A stretch of 6,871 bases of DNA from 13-2-20CM-68-14 sp046723355. GTDB taxonomy: Bacteria > Actinomycetota > Thermoleophilia > Gaiellales > Gaiellaceae. The notes under the pieces are model-generated. The model made no database searches, was not told the DNA's origin, and saw nothing but the letters and a program-made list of their open reading frames with translations. Below are positions 1 to 5,857 of the stretch, piece after piece. Both the position numbers and the translations under genes were made by a program. The stretch covers positions 1-6,871 of the forward strand of contig JBKOUJ010000015.1 in NCBI GenBank assembly GCA_046723355.1, written 5' to 3'. Each line of letters starts with the position of its first letter. Within the stretch, counting starts at the first letter, position 1.

Positions 1-19
1 GCGCAAACGCTTAGCAGCC
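1..19. other. Short stretch downstream of the L,D-transpeptidase stop
   Basis: Only 19 bases lie beyond the transpeptidase stop (TAG on the minus strand, 22-20). I see no convincing terminator hairpin, and the stretch is too short to say whether the minus-strand unit continues. Confidence 0.4.
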
Positions 20-859
20 CTATGCGTGGATGACGATCGGCGTCCCGAGCCGCACGACGCGCATCAGGTAGCGCAGGTCGGCGGTCGAGGCATGCAGGCA
101 GCCGGCGCTGACCGCGCCGTAGCCGCCGCCGTGGATCGCGATTCGGGCGCCGCCGGTCCAGCCGGGCGGTGGGTTCGGCTGGCTGCCCGAGAGGGCGAGC
201 AGGCAGCAGCCGTAGCCGGAGCCGAGCCAGGACCCGGGCATCTTGTCCGTGATCGAGAAGCGGCCCGTCGGCGTCGCCGAGCCGGGGCGGCCGATCCCGA
301 CGCGGATCCGGCGGACGACTCGCCCATGCGCCCAGACGCGGAGCATTTGCCGCGAGAGGTCAGCTTCGAGCTCGAGCCGGACTCGGCCGAACGCGAGGGC
401 GCCGGCCCGCGCCTTGACCCAGCCGATGTGCCCGTTCGGCATCGCGGCTGTCATCACGCCGAGCCAGTCGCCGCGCGTACGGACGACGGGCATCGTCAGC
501 TGCGAGCCGTAGACCGTGCGCGCGCCGAGCACGCCCACGCTGTGCCCGTTTGGACGGACGTACAGCGCGAGGCGGTGTCCGGACCGGACGGCGGCGACGA
601 GCGTGCCGGTCGGCTCGGCAGGCCGGGCCTCGTGGCGCTGCGGGCTTGAGTGCCCGCCGGGCGTGGCGAGGTGCACGCCGGGCGTGGCGAAGTGCACGAC
701 CATGGCGGCGAGTGCGAGCAGGGAAGCCACGAGCAGCAGATCGGCAAGCCCGACCGCTTGCGTTGATGACTCGATCGAGGGTCGCTCGATCGAGGTAGGG
801 CTTTCGGGGAGCCACGACCTGCGCGACTCGCGGTCGAGGACATCGGTCAGTGCGACCAA
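20..859 (-). CDS. Membrane-anchored L,D-transpeptidase (YkuD domain) with SH3-like N-terminal region
   Basis: The 279-residue product is a probable cell-surface L,D-transpeptidase. This family forms 3-3 crosslinks in peptidoglycan or attaches proteins to it through an active-site Cys. Visible in order: a short cytoplasmic N-terminus, one hydrophobic segment (about 37-56) that could be a signal anchor, a Pro/His-rich linker with a duplicated heptad (about 56-80), an SH3-like beta region (about 85-155, with DWLGV and GHIGWVKA) and the YkuD domain (about 159-279). The latter has the ATPTGRFSI strand, His243-Gly244, Ser251 and catalytic Cys254. The motif reads SAGCLHAS instead of the usual SHGCIRM, and His243 to Cys254 is only 11 residues. 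The start is TTG: GGGGAG lies 7 nt upstream and no better in-frame start precedes the membrane segment. It begins 4 nt after the M28 gene stop, so the two are probably co-transcribed. The fold call is firm; activity and acceptor are inferred. Confidence 0.88.
   Translation of the reverse strand: MVALTDVLDRESRRSWLPESPTSIERPSIESSTQAVGLADLLLVASLLALAAMVVHFATPGVHLATPGGHSSPQRHEARPAEPTGTLVAAVRSGHRLALYVRPNGHSVGVLGARTVYGSQLTMPVVRTRGDWLGVMTAAMPNGHIGWVKARAGALAFGRVRLELEADLSRQMLRVWAHGRVVRRIRVGIGRPGSATPTGRFSITDKMPGSWLGSGYGCCLLALSGSQPNPPPGWTGGARIAIHGGGYGAVSAGCLHASTADLRYLMRVVRLGTPIVIHA
656..697. repeat. Tandem 21-bp duplication inside the L,D-transpeptidase gene
   Basis: Two adjacent 21-bp units (656-676 and 677-697) share the core GGGCGTGGCGA and differ at one base. 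The length is seven codons, so the reading frame is kept. The protein shows consecutive heptads VHFATPG and VHLATPG directly after the membrane segment, in the linker. This looks like a simple linker expansion by slippage or duplication. Confidence 0.85.
770..795. repeat. Two copies of CTCGATCGAGG, 15 bp apart, in the 5' end of the L,D-transpeptidase gene
   Basis: The 11-mer CTCGATCGAGG occurs at 770-780 and 785-795. Each copy contains the perfect 10-bp palindrome CTCGATCGAG. The 15-bp period equals five codons, and the protein repeats SIERP then SIESS (residues 23-32). It may be only a coding repeat; a DNA-binding role is possible but not shown. Confidence 0.6.
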
Positions 860-863
860 GGCG

Positions 864-1976
864 TTACTCCCCGGGCTCCACGGGTCGTTCGAGCAGGCTC
901 TCGATCAGCCGCGTCGCGACCTCGACCGAATCCGAAAGGCGTTGCTCGTCGACGAGCTCGAGGCGTTCGCTCGGCAGGTGGTACTCCTCGTAGCCGAAGT
1001 GCGAGAGGCTCGCCGACGGAATGCCCTTCTCGTGGAACGGGAACGCGTCGACCCCGGGTCCCGCCGGGCCGACGCTCAGATCGTAACGGTCACCGAGGCC
1101 GAGCTCCTCCGCGAAGCCGGCCAGCCGGTCCGAGAGCGCCTGCGGCGAGGCCATCAGCTCGAAGCGATCGCCGTGGGCGATGCAATCGAGGTTCACGATC
1201 CCCTTGATTCGCTTCAGCTCTCCGGTCACCTCGGCGTCGAAGATCCACGAGCGAGAGCCGATACACCCGATCTCCTCGGCTGCGAAGGCGATGAAGATCA
1301 GCGAGCGCCTGTGTCCGTCGCGGGCGAGCGCCTCGGCGATCCGGCGCACGCCCTCGACGCCCGTCGCGTTGTCGATCACGCCCGGGCCGCGCCAGACGGA
1401 GTCGTCGTGCGCGGAGACGTCGATCGCCTCCTCGCTCTGGCCGCGCACCTCGGCGACCACGTTCCGCTCCGTAGCCCCCGGCACGAAGCGGCCGCCGACG
1501 CGCACGCGCGCGCGGGCGCCTTCCATCCCGCGCAGCCGAGCCGAGTCAGCACCCGAGATGAAGACCGCCGGGCCGATCGCGATCTGCCTTGCTCCGGTGA
1601 GGAACGGAATCGCCGGCCCCCCGAACGGGCTCATCAGCAGCCGGGCGAGCTCGCGGCCGCCGCCGTCCTCGACGGCGAAGACGTCGGCCTCCGGGAAGAA
1701 GCCGCCGATCGAGTGGTCGCCGAGCCGGCGCACGCTGCCCTCGACGAACCGGTCGGTCGGGTTGGAGTACATGCACGGGCCGGCGTCCCATCGTTCGCCG
1801 TCGATCTCGAGCTCGGGCTCCTCGGCTTCGTAGCCGAGCAGTCCGAACTCGTGGAGGTGCGGCTCGAGGCCGGCCTCATGGAAGGCGTCGGCGACGGCAT
1901 CGGCCGCCCGAGCGGCAGCCGGCGTGCCCGCCTGACGCACCCCGATGTCCGCGCCCAGCGTCTCGACCAGGTTCAC
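864..1976 (-). CDS. M28-family zinc metallopeptidase (aminopeptidase-like)
   Basis: Probable two-zinc M28 exopeptidase of about 370 residues, numbered here from the GTG at 1976. The metal-site series is complete: His190 and Asp192 (SAHDD), bridging Asp202 (VIDNATG), catalytic Glu234 with ligand Glu235 (FAAEEIG), Asp264 (VNLDCIAHG) and His333 (EEYHLPSE). The spacing resembles that of known M28 aminopeptidases. Residues about 50-175 look like a PA-type insert (AIPFLTGARQIAIGPAVFIS). No signal peptide or TM segment is visible, so it probably acts in the cytoplasm on peptides. Start choice is uncertain. The frame stays open to a TTG at 2024 (386 residues), but the extra 16 residues look unlike the family and neither start has a clear Shine-Dalgarno. 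I prefer GTG because family-like sequence begins there (VNLVETLGADIGVRQAGTP). The gene diverges from the ABC importer operon and precedes the L,D-transpeptidase. The natural substrate cannot be read from sequence. Confidence 0.9.
   Translation of the reverse strand: MNLVETLGADIGVRQAGTPAAARAADAVADAFHEAGLEPHLHEFGLLGYEAEEPELEIDGERWDAGPCMYSNPTDRFVEGSVRRLGDHSIGGFFPEADVFAVEDGGGRELARLLMSPFGGPAIPFLTGARQIAIGPAVFISGADSARLRGMEGARARVRVGGRFVPGATERNVVAEVRGQSEEAIDVSAHDDSVWRGPGVIDNATGVEGVRRIAEALARDGHRRSLIFIAFAAEEIGCIGSRSWIFDAEVTGELKRIKGIVNLDCIAHGDRFELMASPQALSDRLAGFAEELGLGDRYDLSVGPAGPGVDAFPFHEKGIPSASLSHFGYEEYHLPSERLELVDEQRLSDSVEVATRLIESLLERPVEPGE
867..872 (-). promoter_or_regulatory. Ribosome binding site supporting the TTG start of the L,D-transpeptidase
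   Basis: On the minus strand GGGGAG ends 7 nt before the TTG at 859. It forms the last sense codons of the M28 peptidase, just ahead of its TAA (866-864). This decides the start and suggests translational coupling of the two genes. Confidence 0.65.
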
Positions 1977-2086
1977 GGCGGCGGACTGTAGCGCCGAACC
2001 GGCGCGTCGACATGGTGTGCGCAACTAACATCGCGGCGCTCAGAACAGTCTCCATACGTATCCACACAACTGCGGGAGGTCGAGTG
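1977..2086. promoter_or_regulatory. Divergent promoter region between the M28 peptidase and the ABC importer operon
   Basis: Both transcription units must start here because they diverge. On the plus strand TAACAT (2026-2031) fits a TANNNT -10 element, with no convincing -35 at normal spacing. On the minus strand TACAGT (1990-1985) also fits TANNNT and lies 8 nt before the GTG at 1976, so the peptidase mRNA might be nearly leaderless. An 8-bp palindrome ATACGTAT (2054-2061) lies in a locally AT-richer patch between the plus -10 candidate and the binding-protein gene, where an operator could sit. Being the divergent promoter region is well supported by layout; the individual boxes are weak guesses. 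Confidence 0.45.
2074..2080 (+). promoter_or_regulatory. Strong ribosome binding site of the substrate-binding protein
   Basis: GGGAGGT lies 6 nt before the ATG at 2087, a near-perfect Shine-Dalgarno. It fixes the start at that ATG rather than the GTG immediately before it (2084, spacing too short) or the upstream in-frame ATG at 2012, which has no such site and would bury the signal peptide. Confidence 0.85.
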
Positions 2087-3793
2087 ATGCATTGGCGTTC
2101 CCTGATTCCACTTCTGGTCATCGTCGGGCTGGCAGGGCTCGTCCTCACCGCTTGCGGGGGTAGCAGCAAGAAAAGCTCCGGCTCGAGTACGAGCTCGACC
2201 TCTAAGGCCGGCGCTTCCGGCGGGACCTTCATCGCCGTCGCGAACAAAGCGCCGTCCGGCTCACCGGACCCGCAGATCGACTACACGCTCCAGGAGTGGC
2301 AGCTCCTGATCTTTAGTCACGACGGTCTCGTCGCGTTCAAGCGCGCCGGTGGAACCGAGGGCACGAAGCTCGTCGCGGACCTCGCGACCTCGGTGCCGAA
2401 GCCGACGGACGGCGGCAAGACCTACACCTTCACGCTCCGCAAGGGGATCAAGTTCTCGAACGGCAAGGAGCTGAAGGCGAGCGACGTCAAGTACACGTTC
2501 GAGCGCCTGTTCAAGATCAAGCAGAGCCCGAACGCGGGCTCCTGGTACAACGTGATCGTCGGCGGCGACGCCTGCGTCAAGGCTCCCGACACGTGCAACC
2601 TCGACCAGGGCGTGATCGCCGACGACAAGAAGGGGACGGTCGCGTTCCACCTGACGCGCGGCGACCCGGAGTTCCTCGACAAGCTCGCCGTGCCGTTCGC
2701 ATTCATCCTCCCGACCGGGACGCCGAACAAGGAAGTGCAGATCCCGCCGGCCGGTACCGGGCCGTACAAGTGGGTCGAATACAACCCGAACAAGGAGCTG
2801 AAGCTCGTCCGCAATCCGAACTTCAAGGAGTGGTCGAAAGACGCACAGCCGGACGGCAAGCCCGACGTGATCCTCGAGAAGCTCAACATCTCGGTCGAGG
2901 GCGAGGTCACCCAGGTCGAGAACGGGACGGCGGACTGGATGTTCGACCTGCCGCCGGCCGACCGGCTCAACGAGATGTCGACGAAGTACGCCAACCAGGT
3001 CTACGTCAATCCGCTGACCGCGGTCTTGTACTTCGCTTTGAACGTCCGCATTCCGCCGTTCAACAACCTGAAGGCGCGCCAGGCTGTCAACTACGCGACC
3101 GACCGCAACGCACTCGTGAAGATCTACGGCGGCCCGAAGCTCGGCGTGCCGACCTGCCAGGTCCTGCCGCCCAACTTCCCCGGCTACAAGCCGTACTGCC
3201 CGTACACGAAGAACCCGGGCAGCGGCAAGTGGACCGCGCCGGACATGGCGAAGGCTCAGAAGCTCGTTGCCGAGTCCGGGACGAAGGGCGCGGTCGTCAA
3301 GGTGAACACCGACACGACCGACGTGGACAAGGCGTTCGGCGAGTACATGATCGGGCTGCTGAACAAGCTCGGCTACAAGGCGCAGCCGCAGTTCCTCTCG
3401 GCCGACATCCAGTACCCGTTCTGCCAGAACTCGAAGAACAAGGTCCAGATCTGCTACTCGAGCTGGTACCAGGACTACCCGGCCGCGTCGGACTTCCTGA
3501 ACGTCCTCCTGGGCTGCAGCAACTTCATCCCCAACTCGAACGCCAGCCCGAACATCGCGGAGTTCTGCGACCCGACTATCCAGCACAAGATGAACGCGGC
3601 GTTGCAGAAGGGGATCACCGACCCGAGCGCCGCGAACGACATGTGGGCGGAGGTCGACAAGGAGGTCACGGACCAGGCGCCGTGGGTCTCGATGATGAAC
3701 CCGAAATACGTGAACTTCGTCTCGAAGCGCGTGAAGGGATTCATCTTCAGCCCGCAGTGGTACTTCCTAATCGCCCAGGCCTCCGTGAAGTAA
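2087..3793 (+). CDS. ABC transporter substrate-binding lipoprotein, family 5 (peptide/nickel/opine type)
   Basis: The 568-residue extracellular solute receptor of the importer is encoded by the genes that follow. A lipoprotein signal peptide (residues 1-22) ends in the lipobox LTAC, so Cys23 would be lipidated and anchor the mature protein outside the membrane. A Ser/Gly/Lys/Thr-rich linker follows to about residue 46. The family-5 signature is clear near 112-140: YTFTLRKGIKFSNGKELKAS, then DVKYTFERL. Other family-typical stretches are GTGPYKWVEYNP (223-234), KARQAVNYATDRNAL (329-343) and WYQDYPAASDFLN (460-472). Length is normal for the family. Besides Cys23 there are eight Cys in four short-range pairs (163/170, 357/371, 446/456, 477/494), suggesting disulfides. 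It is the first gene of the operon, with the strongest ribosome binding site, as expected for a receptor needed in excess. Peptide is the commonest ligand of the family, but the actual ligand cannot be read from sequence. Confidence 0.95.
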   Translation: MHWRSLIPLLVIVGLAGLVLTACGGSSKKSSGSSTSSTSKAGASGGTFIAVANKAPSGSPDPQIDYTLQEWQLLIFSHDGLVAFKRAGGTEGTKLVADLATSVPKPTDGGKTYTFTLRKGIKFSNGKELKASDVKYTFERLFKIKQSPNAGSWYNVIVGGDACVKAPDTCNLDQGVIADDKKGTVAFHLTRGDPEFLDKLAVPFAFILPTGTPNKEVQIPPAGTGPYKWVEYNPNKELKLVRNPNFKEWSKDAQPDGKPDVILEKLNISVEGEVTQVENGTADWMFDLPPADRLNEMSTKYANQVYVNPLTAVLYFALNVRIPPFNNLKARQAVNYATDRNALVKIYGGPKLGVPTCQVLPPNFPGYKPYCPYTKNPGSGKWTAPDMAKAQKLVAESGTKGAVVKVNTDTTDVDKAFGEYMIGLLNKLGYKAQPQFLSADIQYPFCQNSKNKVQICYSSWYQDYPAASDFLNVLLGCSNFIPNSNASPNIAEFCDPTIQHKMNAALQKGITDPSAANDMWAEVDKEVTDQAPWVSMMNPKYVNFVSKRVKGFIFSPQWYFLIAQASVK

Positions 3794-3818
3794 GGCAAGC
3801 GGGGCACTAGGCCGTCGA

Positions 3819-4877
3819 ATGGCCGTTTTCGAGCCTGAAGCCGAAGGCATCGTCCTCGACGCCGAGGAGACGGGGGGCGATGTCGTCGGCCGCAGCCCGT
3901 GGGCGCTCGCCGGCCGCCGTCTGCTCCGGAACAAGCTCGCGCTGGGCGCGGGGGCTCTCTTCCTGGTGATCGTCGCGGTCAGCCTCGCGGCACCGCTCTA
4001 CGCGCGCCACGTTGCGCATACCGATCCGTTCGAGCCGAACCTCTCGGGCACGTTCGAGCTGAACGGCAAGACGATCCAGGTGATCCAGCAGGGCGGCGGG
4101 AAGCTCGGCCTCGGCGAGACGCCCGTCGGCCCTACCTGGCACTCGAAGTACCTGCTCGGCGCCGACCAGCTGGGACGCGACGTGATGGCGCGCGTCCTCT
4201 ACGGAGGTCGCGCGTCGCTCTTCATCGGCGTCGGCTCGGCGGTGCTGGCGTGCCTGCTCGCGCTCACCTTCGCACTGCTGGCCGGTTACTTCGGCGGCAC
4301 CGTCGACCTCGTCTTATCCCGGCTGATGGACCTGATCTGGGCGTTCCCGCTCTACCTGCTCGCGATCTCGCTGGCGACGGTGCTGCTCGCGCGCCCGACC
4401 GACAAGCCGCTGAAGATCGGGTTCATCACCCTCAACGCGCGGAGCCTCTGGATCCCGCTTCTGATCATCGGGCTCGTCTACGTGCCCTACGTGTACCGCC
4501 CGATCCGCGGTCAGGTGCTTTCGCTCCGCGAGAAGGAATTCGTCGAGGCCGCCGTCGCCCAGGGCGCCGGAAGCTTCCGGCTCGTCTTCCGGGAGATCCT
4601 GCCGAACGTGATCTCGACCGTGATCGTGTTGCTGCCGCTGATGATCGCGACGACGATCCTGACCGAGTCGGCGCTCTCGTACCTCTCGATCGGCGTCCAG
4701 TCGCCCCAGGCGAGCTGGGGGACGATCATCCAGGACGGCCAGGCGTTGCTCTACTCGCGACCGTGGGTCGCGGTCGTGCCGGGCATCTTCATCGTGCTGA
4801 CGGTGCTCGCGCTGAACGTCTTCGGCGACGGCCTGCGCGACGCGCTCGACCCGCGCTCGAAGGTGAGGATGAAGTAG
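3819..4877 (+). CDS. ABC transporter permease, DppC/OppC type
   Basis: This 352-residue inner-membrane permease is half of the translocation channel. The N-terminus has the OppC_N pattern (SPWALAGRRLLRNKLAL, 26-42) leading into the first TM segment (about 40-60). After an extracytoplasmic stretch comes the hallmark LGADQLGRDVMARVLYGGR (113-131), then further TM segments near 132-156, 165-190, 207-227, 265-287 and 315-336. The EAA loop that docks onto the ATPase is at 240-262, with EFVEAAVAQGAG and the closing ILP. The C-terminus NVFGDGLRDALDPR is typical. It is longer than the usual roughly 300 residues, partly from an insert at about 72-108 with a short beta-like stretch (FELNGKTIQVIQQGGG). 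It begins 25 nt after the binding-protein stop with only a weak ribosome binding site (TAGG, 3808-3811). Codon 166 is a rare TTA. Family is certain; substrate is not. Confidence 0.94.
   Translation: MAVFEPEAEGIVLDAEETGGDVVGRSPWALAGRRLLRNKLALGAGALFLVIVAVSLAAPLYARHVAHTDPFEPNLSGTFELNGKTIQVIQQGGGKLGLGETPVGPTWHSKYLLGADQLGRDVMARVLYGGRASLFIGVGSAVLACLLALTFALLAGYFGGTVDLVLSRLMDLIWAFPLYLLAISLATVLLARPTDKPLKIGFITLNARSLWIPLLIIGLVYVPYVYRPIRGQVLSLREKEFVEAAVAQGAGSFRLVFREILPNVISTVIVLLPLMIATTILTESALSYLSIGVQSPQASWGTIIQDGQALLYSRPWVAVVPGIFIVLTVLALNVFGDGLRDALDPRSKVRMK
4865..4869 (+). promoter_or_regulatory. Ribosome binding site deciding the GTG start of the DppB-type permease
   Basis: GAGGA inside the last codons of the upstream permease lies 7 nt before the GTG at 4877. 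That GTG shares its first base with the upstream stop (TAGTG). The reading frame runs far upstream of this point, but family sequence begins exactly here, so the long upstream extension is spurious. Confidence 0.75.
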
Positions 4878-5845
4878 TGCTCACGTTCATCATCCGGCGG
4901 CTCCTCGGGCTGATCGCGGTCATGTTCGTCCTGTCCGTGCTCGTCTTCCTGCTCTTCTTCGAGACGCCGGGGGTCGATCCGGCGCGGCTGATGGCGGGAC
5001 GGAACCCGAACCCGGAGACGATCGCTGCGATCAAGCACGAGTTCGGGCTCGACCGGCCGTTGCCGGTGCGCTACGCGCTGATGATGAAGCGCATGTTCAT
5101 CACCCGTGACCTGATCTCGTACGGCAGCCACACGAAGGTGATCCCGGAGATCATCAGCGCGGCGCCGGTGACGTTCTCGCTCGTTTTCGGTGCCGCGGTC
5201 ATCTGGGTCGTCTTCGCGATCCTGTTCGGGCTGGCGGCCGCGGTCTTGCGCGGCACGATCTGGGACCCCCTCCTGATGGTGCTGGCCCTGATCGGGATCT
5301 CGATGCCGGTCTTCTGGCTTGGCGAGATCGTCAACCTGTTCACGCAGAGCCGCTGGCACAACTTCTTCCTGTTCAGCTGGGTGCCACCGCTCGGCTACAC
5401 GCCGCTAACCCAGGACCCGCTCAAGTGGTTCCAGGGGCTGGTCTTCCCGTGGCTGACGCTCTCGGTCCTCTATGTCGGCTTCTACGCCCGGGTGCTGCGC
5501 GCGAACCTGATCGAGACCGAGAACGAGGACTACATCCGCACGGCGCGCTCCAAGGGAATCTCGGAGCGCCGCGTGCTGCTCAAGCACAACCTGCGCACGT
5601 CGATGATCGCTTTCGTCAGCCTCTTCGGCCTCGACTTCGGGATCCTCGTCGCCGGTGGCGCGCTCCTCACCGAAGTGGTTTTCGGCCTGCCGGGCGTCGG
5701 CCTCCTCACCTACAACTCGCTGACGTCGCTCGACCTGCCGGTGATCATGACGACGGTGATCTACGGCGCCTTCTTCATCACGCTCGCGAGCGCCCTCGTC
5801 GACCTGCTCTACGCGTGGCTCGACCCGCGCGTCCGCCCGACGTAG
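4877..5845 (+). CDS. ABC transporter permease, DppB/OppB type
   Basis: This 322-residue inner-membrane permease pairs with the DppC-type subunit. The N-terminus MLTFIIRRLLGLIAVMFVLS is the standard DppB/OppB opening and first TM helix (about 5-27). The usual NPETIAAIKHEFGLDRPLPVRY stretch (45-66) follows. Further hydrophobic segments are near 97-123, 130-153, 185-205, 240-268 and 286-312. The EAA-type ATPase-contact loop spans about 217-241 (EDYIRTARSKGISERRVLLK, then HNLRTS). The ending ALVDLLYAWLDPRVRPT is typical of the subfamily. Length matches the family. The start is GTG, overlapping the previous stop by 1 nt, which implies translational coupling and roughly equal amounts of the two permeases. 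The gene order is C then B, the reverse of the textbook dpp/opp order. Substrate cannot be assigned. Confidence 0.94.
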   Translation: MLTFIIRRLLGLIAVMFVLSVLVFLLFFETPGVDPARLMAGRNPNPETIAAIKHEFGLDRPLPVRYALMMKRMFITRDLISYGSHTKVIPEIISAAPVTFSLVFGAAVIWVVFAILFGLAAAVLRGTIWDPLLMVLALIGISMPVFWLGEIVNLFTQSRWHNFFLFSWVPPLGYTPLTQDPLKWFQGLVFPWLTLSVLYVGFYARVLRANLIETENEDYIRTARSKGISERRVLLKHNLRTSMIAFVSLFGLDFGILVAGGALLTEVVFGLPGVGLLTYNSLTSLDLPVIMTTVIYGAFFITLASALVDLLYAWLDPRVRPT

Positions 5846-5850
5846 GGTGG
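5844..5850 (+). promoter_or_regulatory. Ribosome binding site of the DppD-type ATPase
   Basis: AGGGTGG overlaps the TAG stop of the preceding permease and lies 7 nt before the ATG at 5858. It supports that start, where the N-terminal ABC strand (LLEVKDLHVSF) begins at residue 6. Confidence 0.6.
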
Positions 5851-5857
5851 CCCGTTA

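Noticed and set aside
516..1991. Long plus-strand open frame (about 490 codons) opposite the transpeptidase and peptidase
   Set aside because: Its translation is Arg/Ala/Asp-rich without any recognisable domain, and it spans two well-supported minus-strand genes and their junction. This is a typical GC-rich antisense shadow.
2012..2086. Upstream in-frame ATG start for the binding protein (25 extra residues)
   Set aside because: It would place 25 polar residues before the signal peptide and has no ribosome binding site, whereas the ATG at 2087 has GGGAGGT at ideal spacing.
2261..3586. Long minus-strand open frame (about 440 codons) opposite the substrate-binding protein
   Set aside because: The product is a low-complexity mix of Arg, Val, Leu and Asp, with no domain or ribosome binding site. 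The plus-strand protein has a full family-5 signature and lipobox.
2593..3810. Plus-strand open frame overlapping the binding-protein gene in another frame
   Set aside because: The translation is Arg/Gly/Gln-rich without motifs, and the same bases encode the confirmed lipoprotein.
3794..3818. Terminator or attenuator hairpin between the binding protein and the first permease
   Set aside because: Only 25 bases with short GGCC-like pairing and no T-run. Nothing stable is visible, so read-through is assumed.
3899..4876. Possible long N-terminal extension or fusion upstream of the DppB-type permease
   Set aside because: The frame is open, but the translation is Arg-rich nonsense overlapping the DppC-type gene. 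Family sequence starts exactly at the GTG at 4877 with a ribosome binding site.
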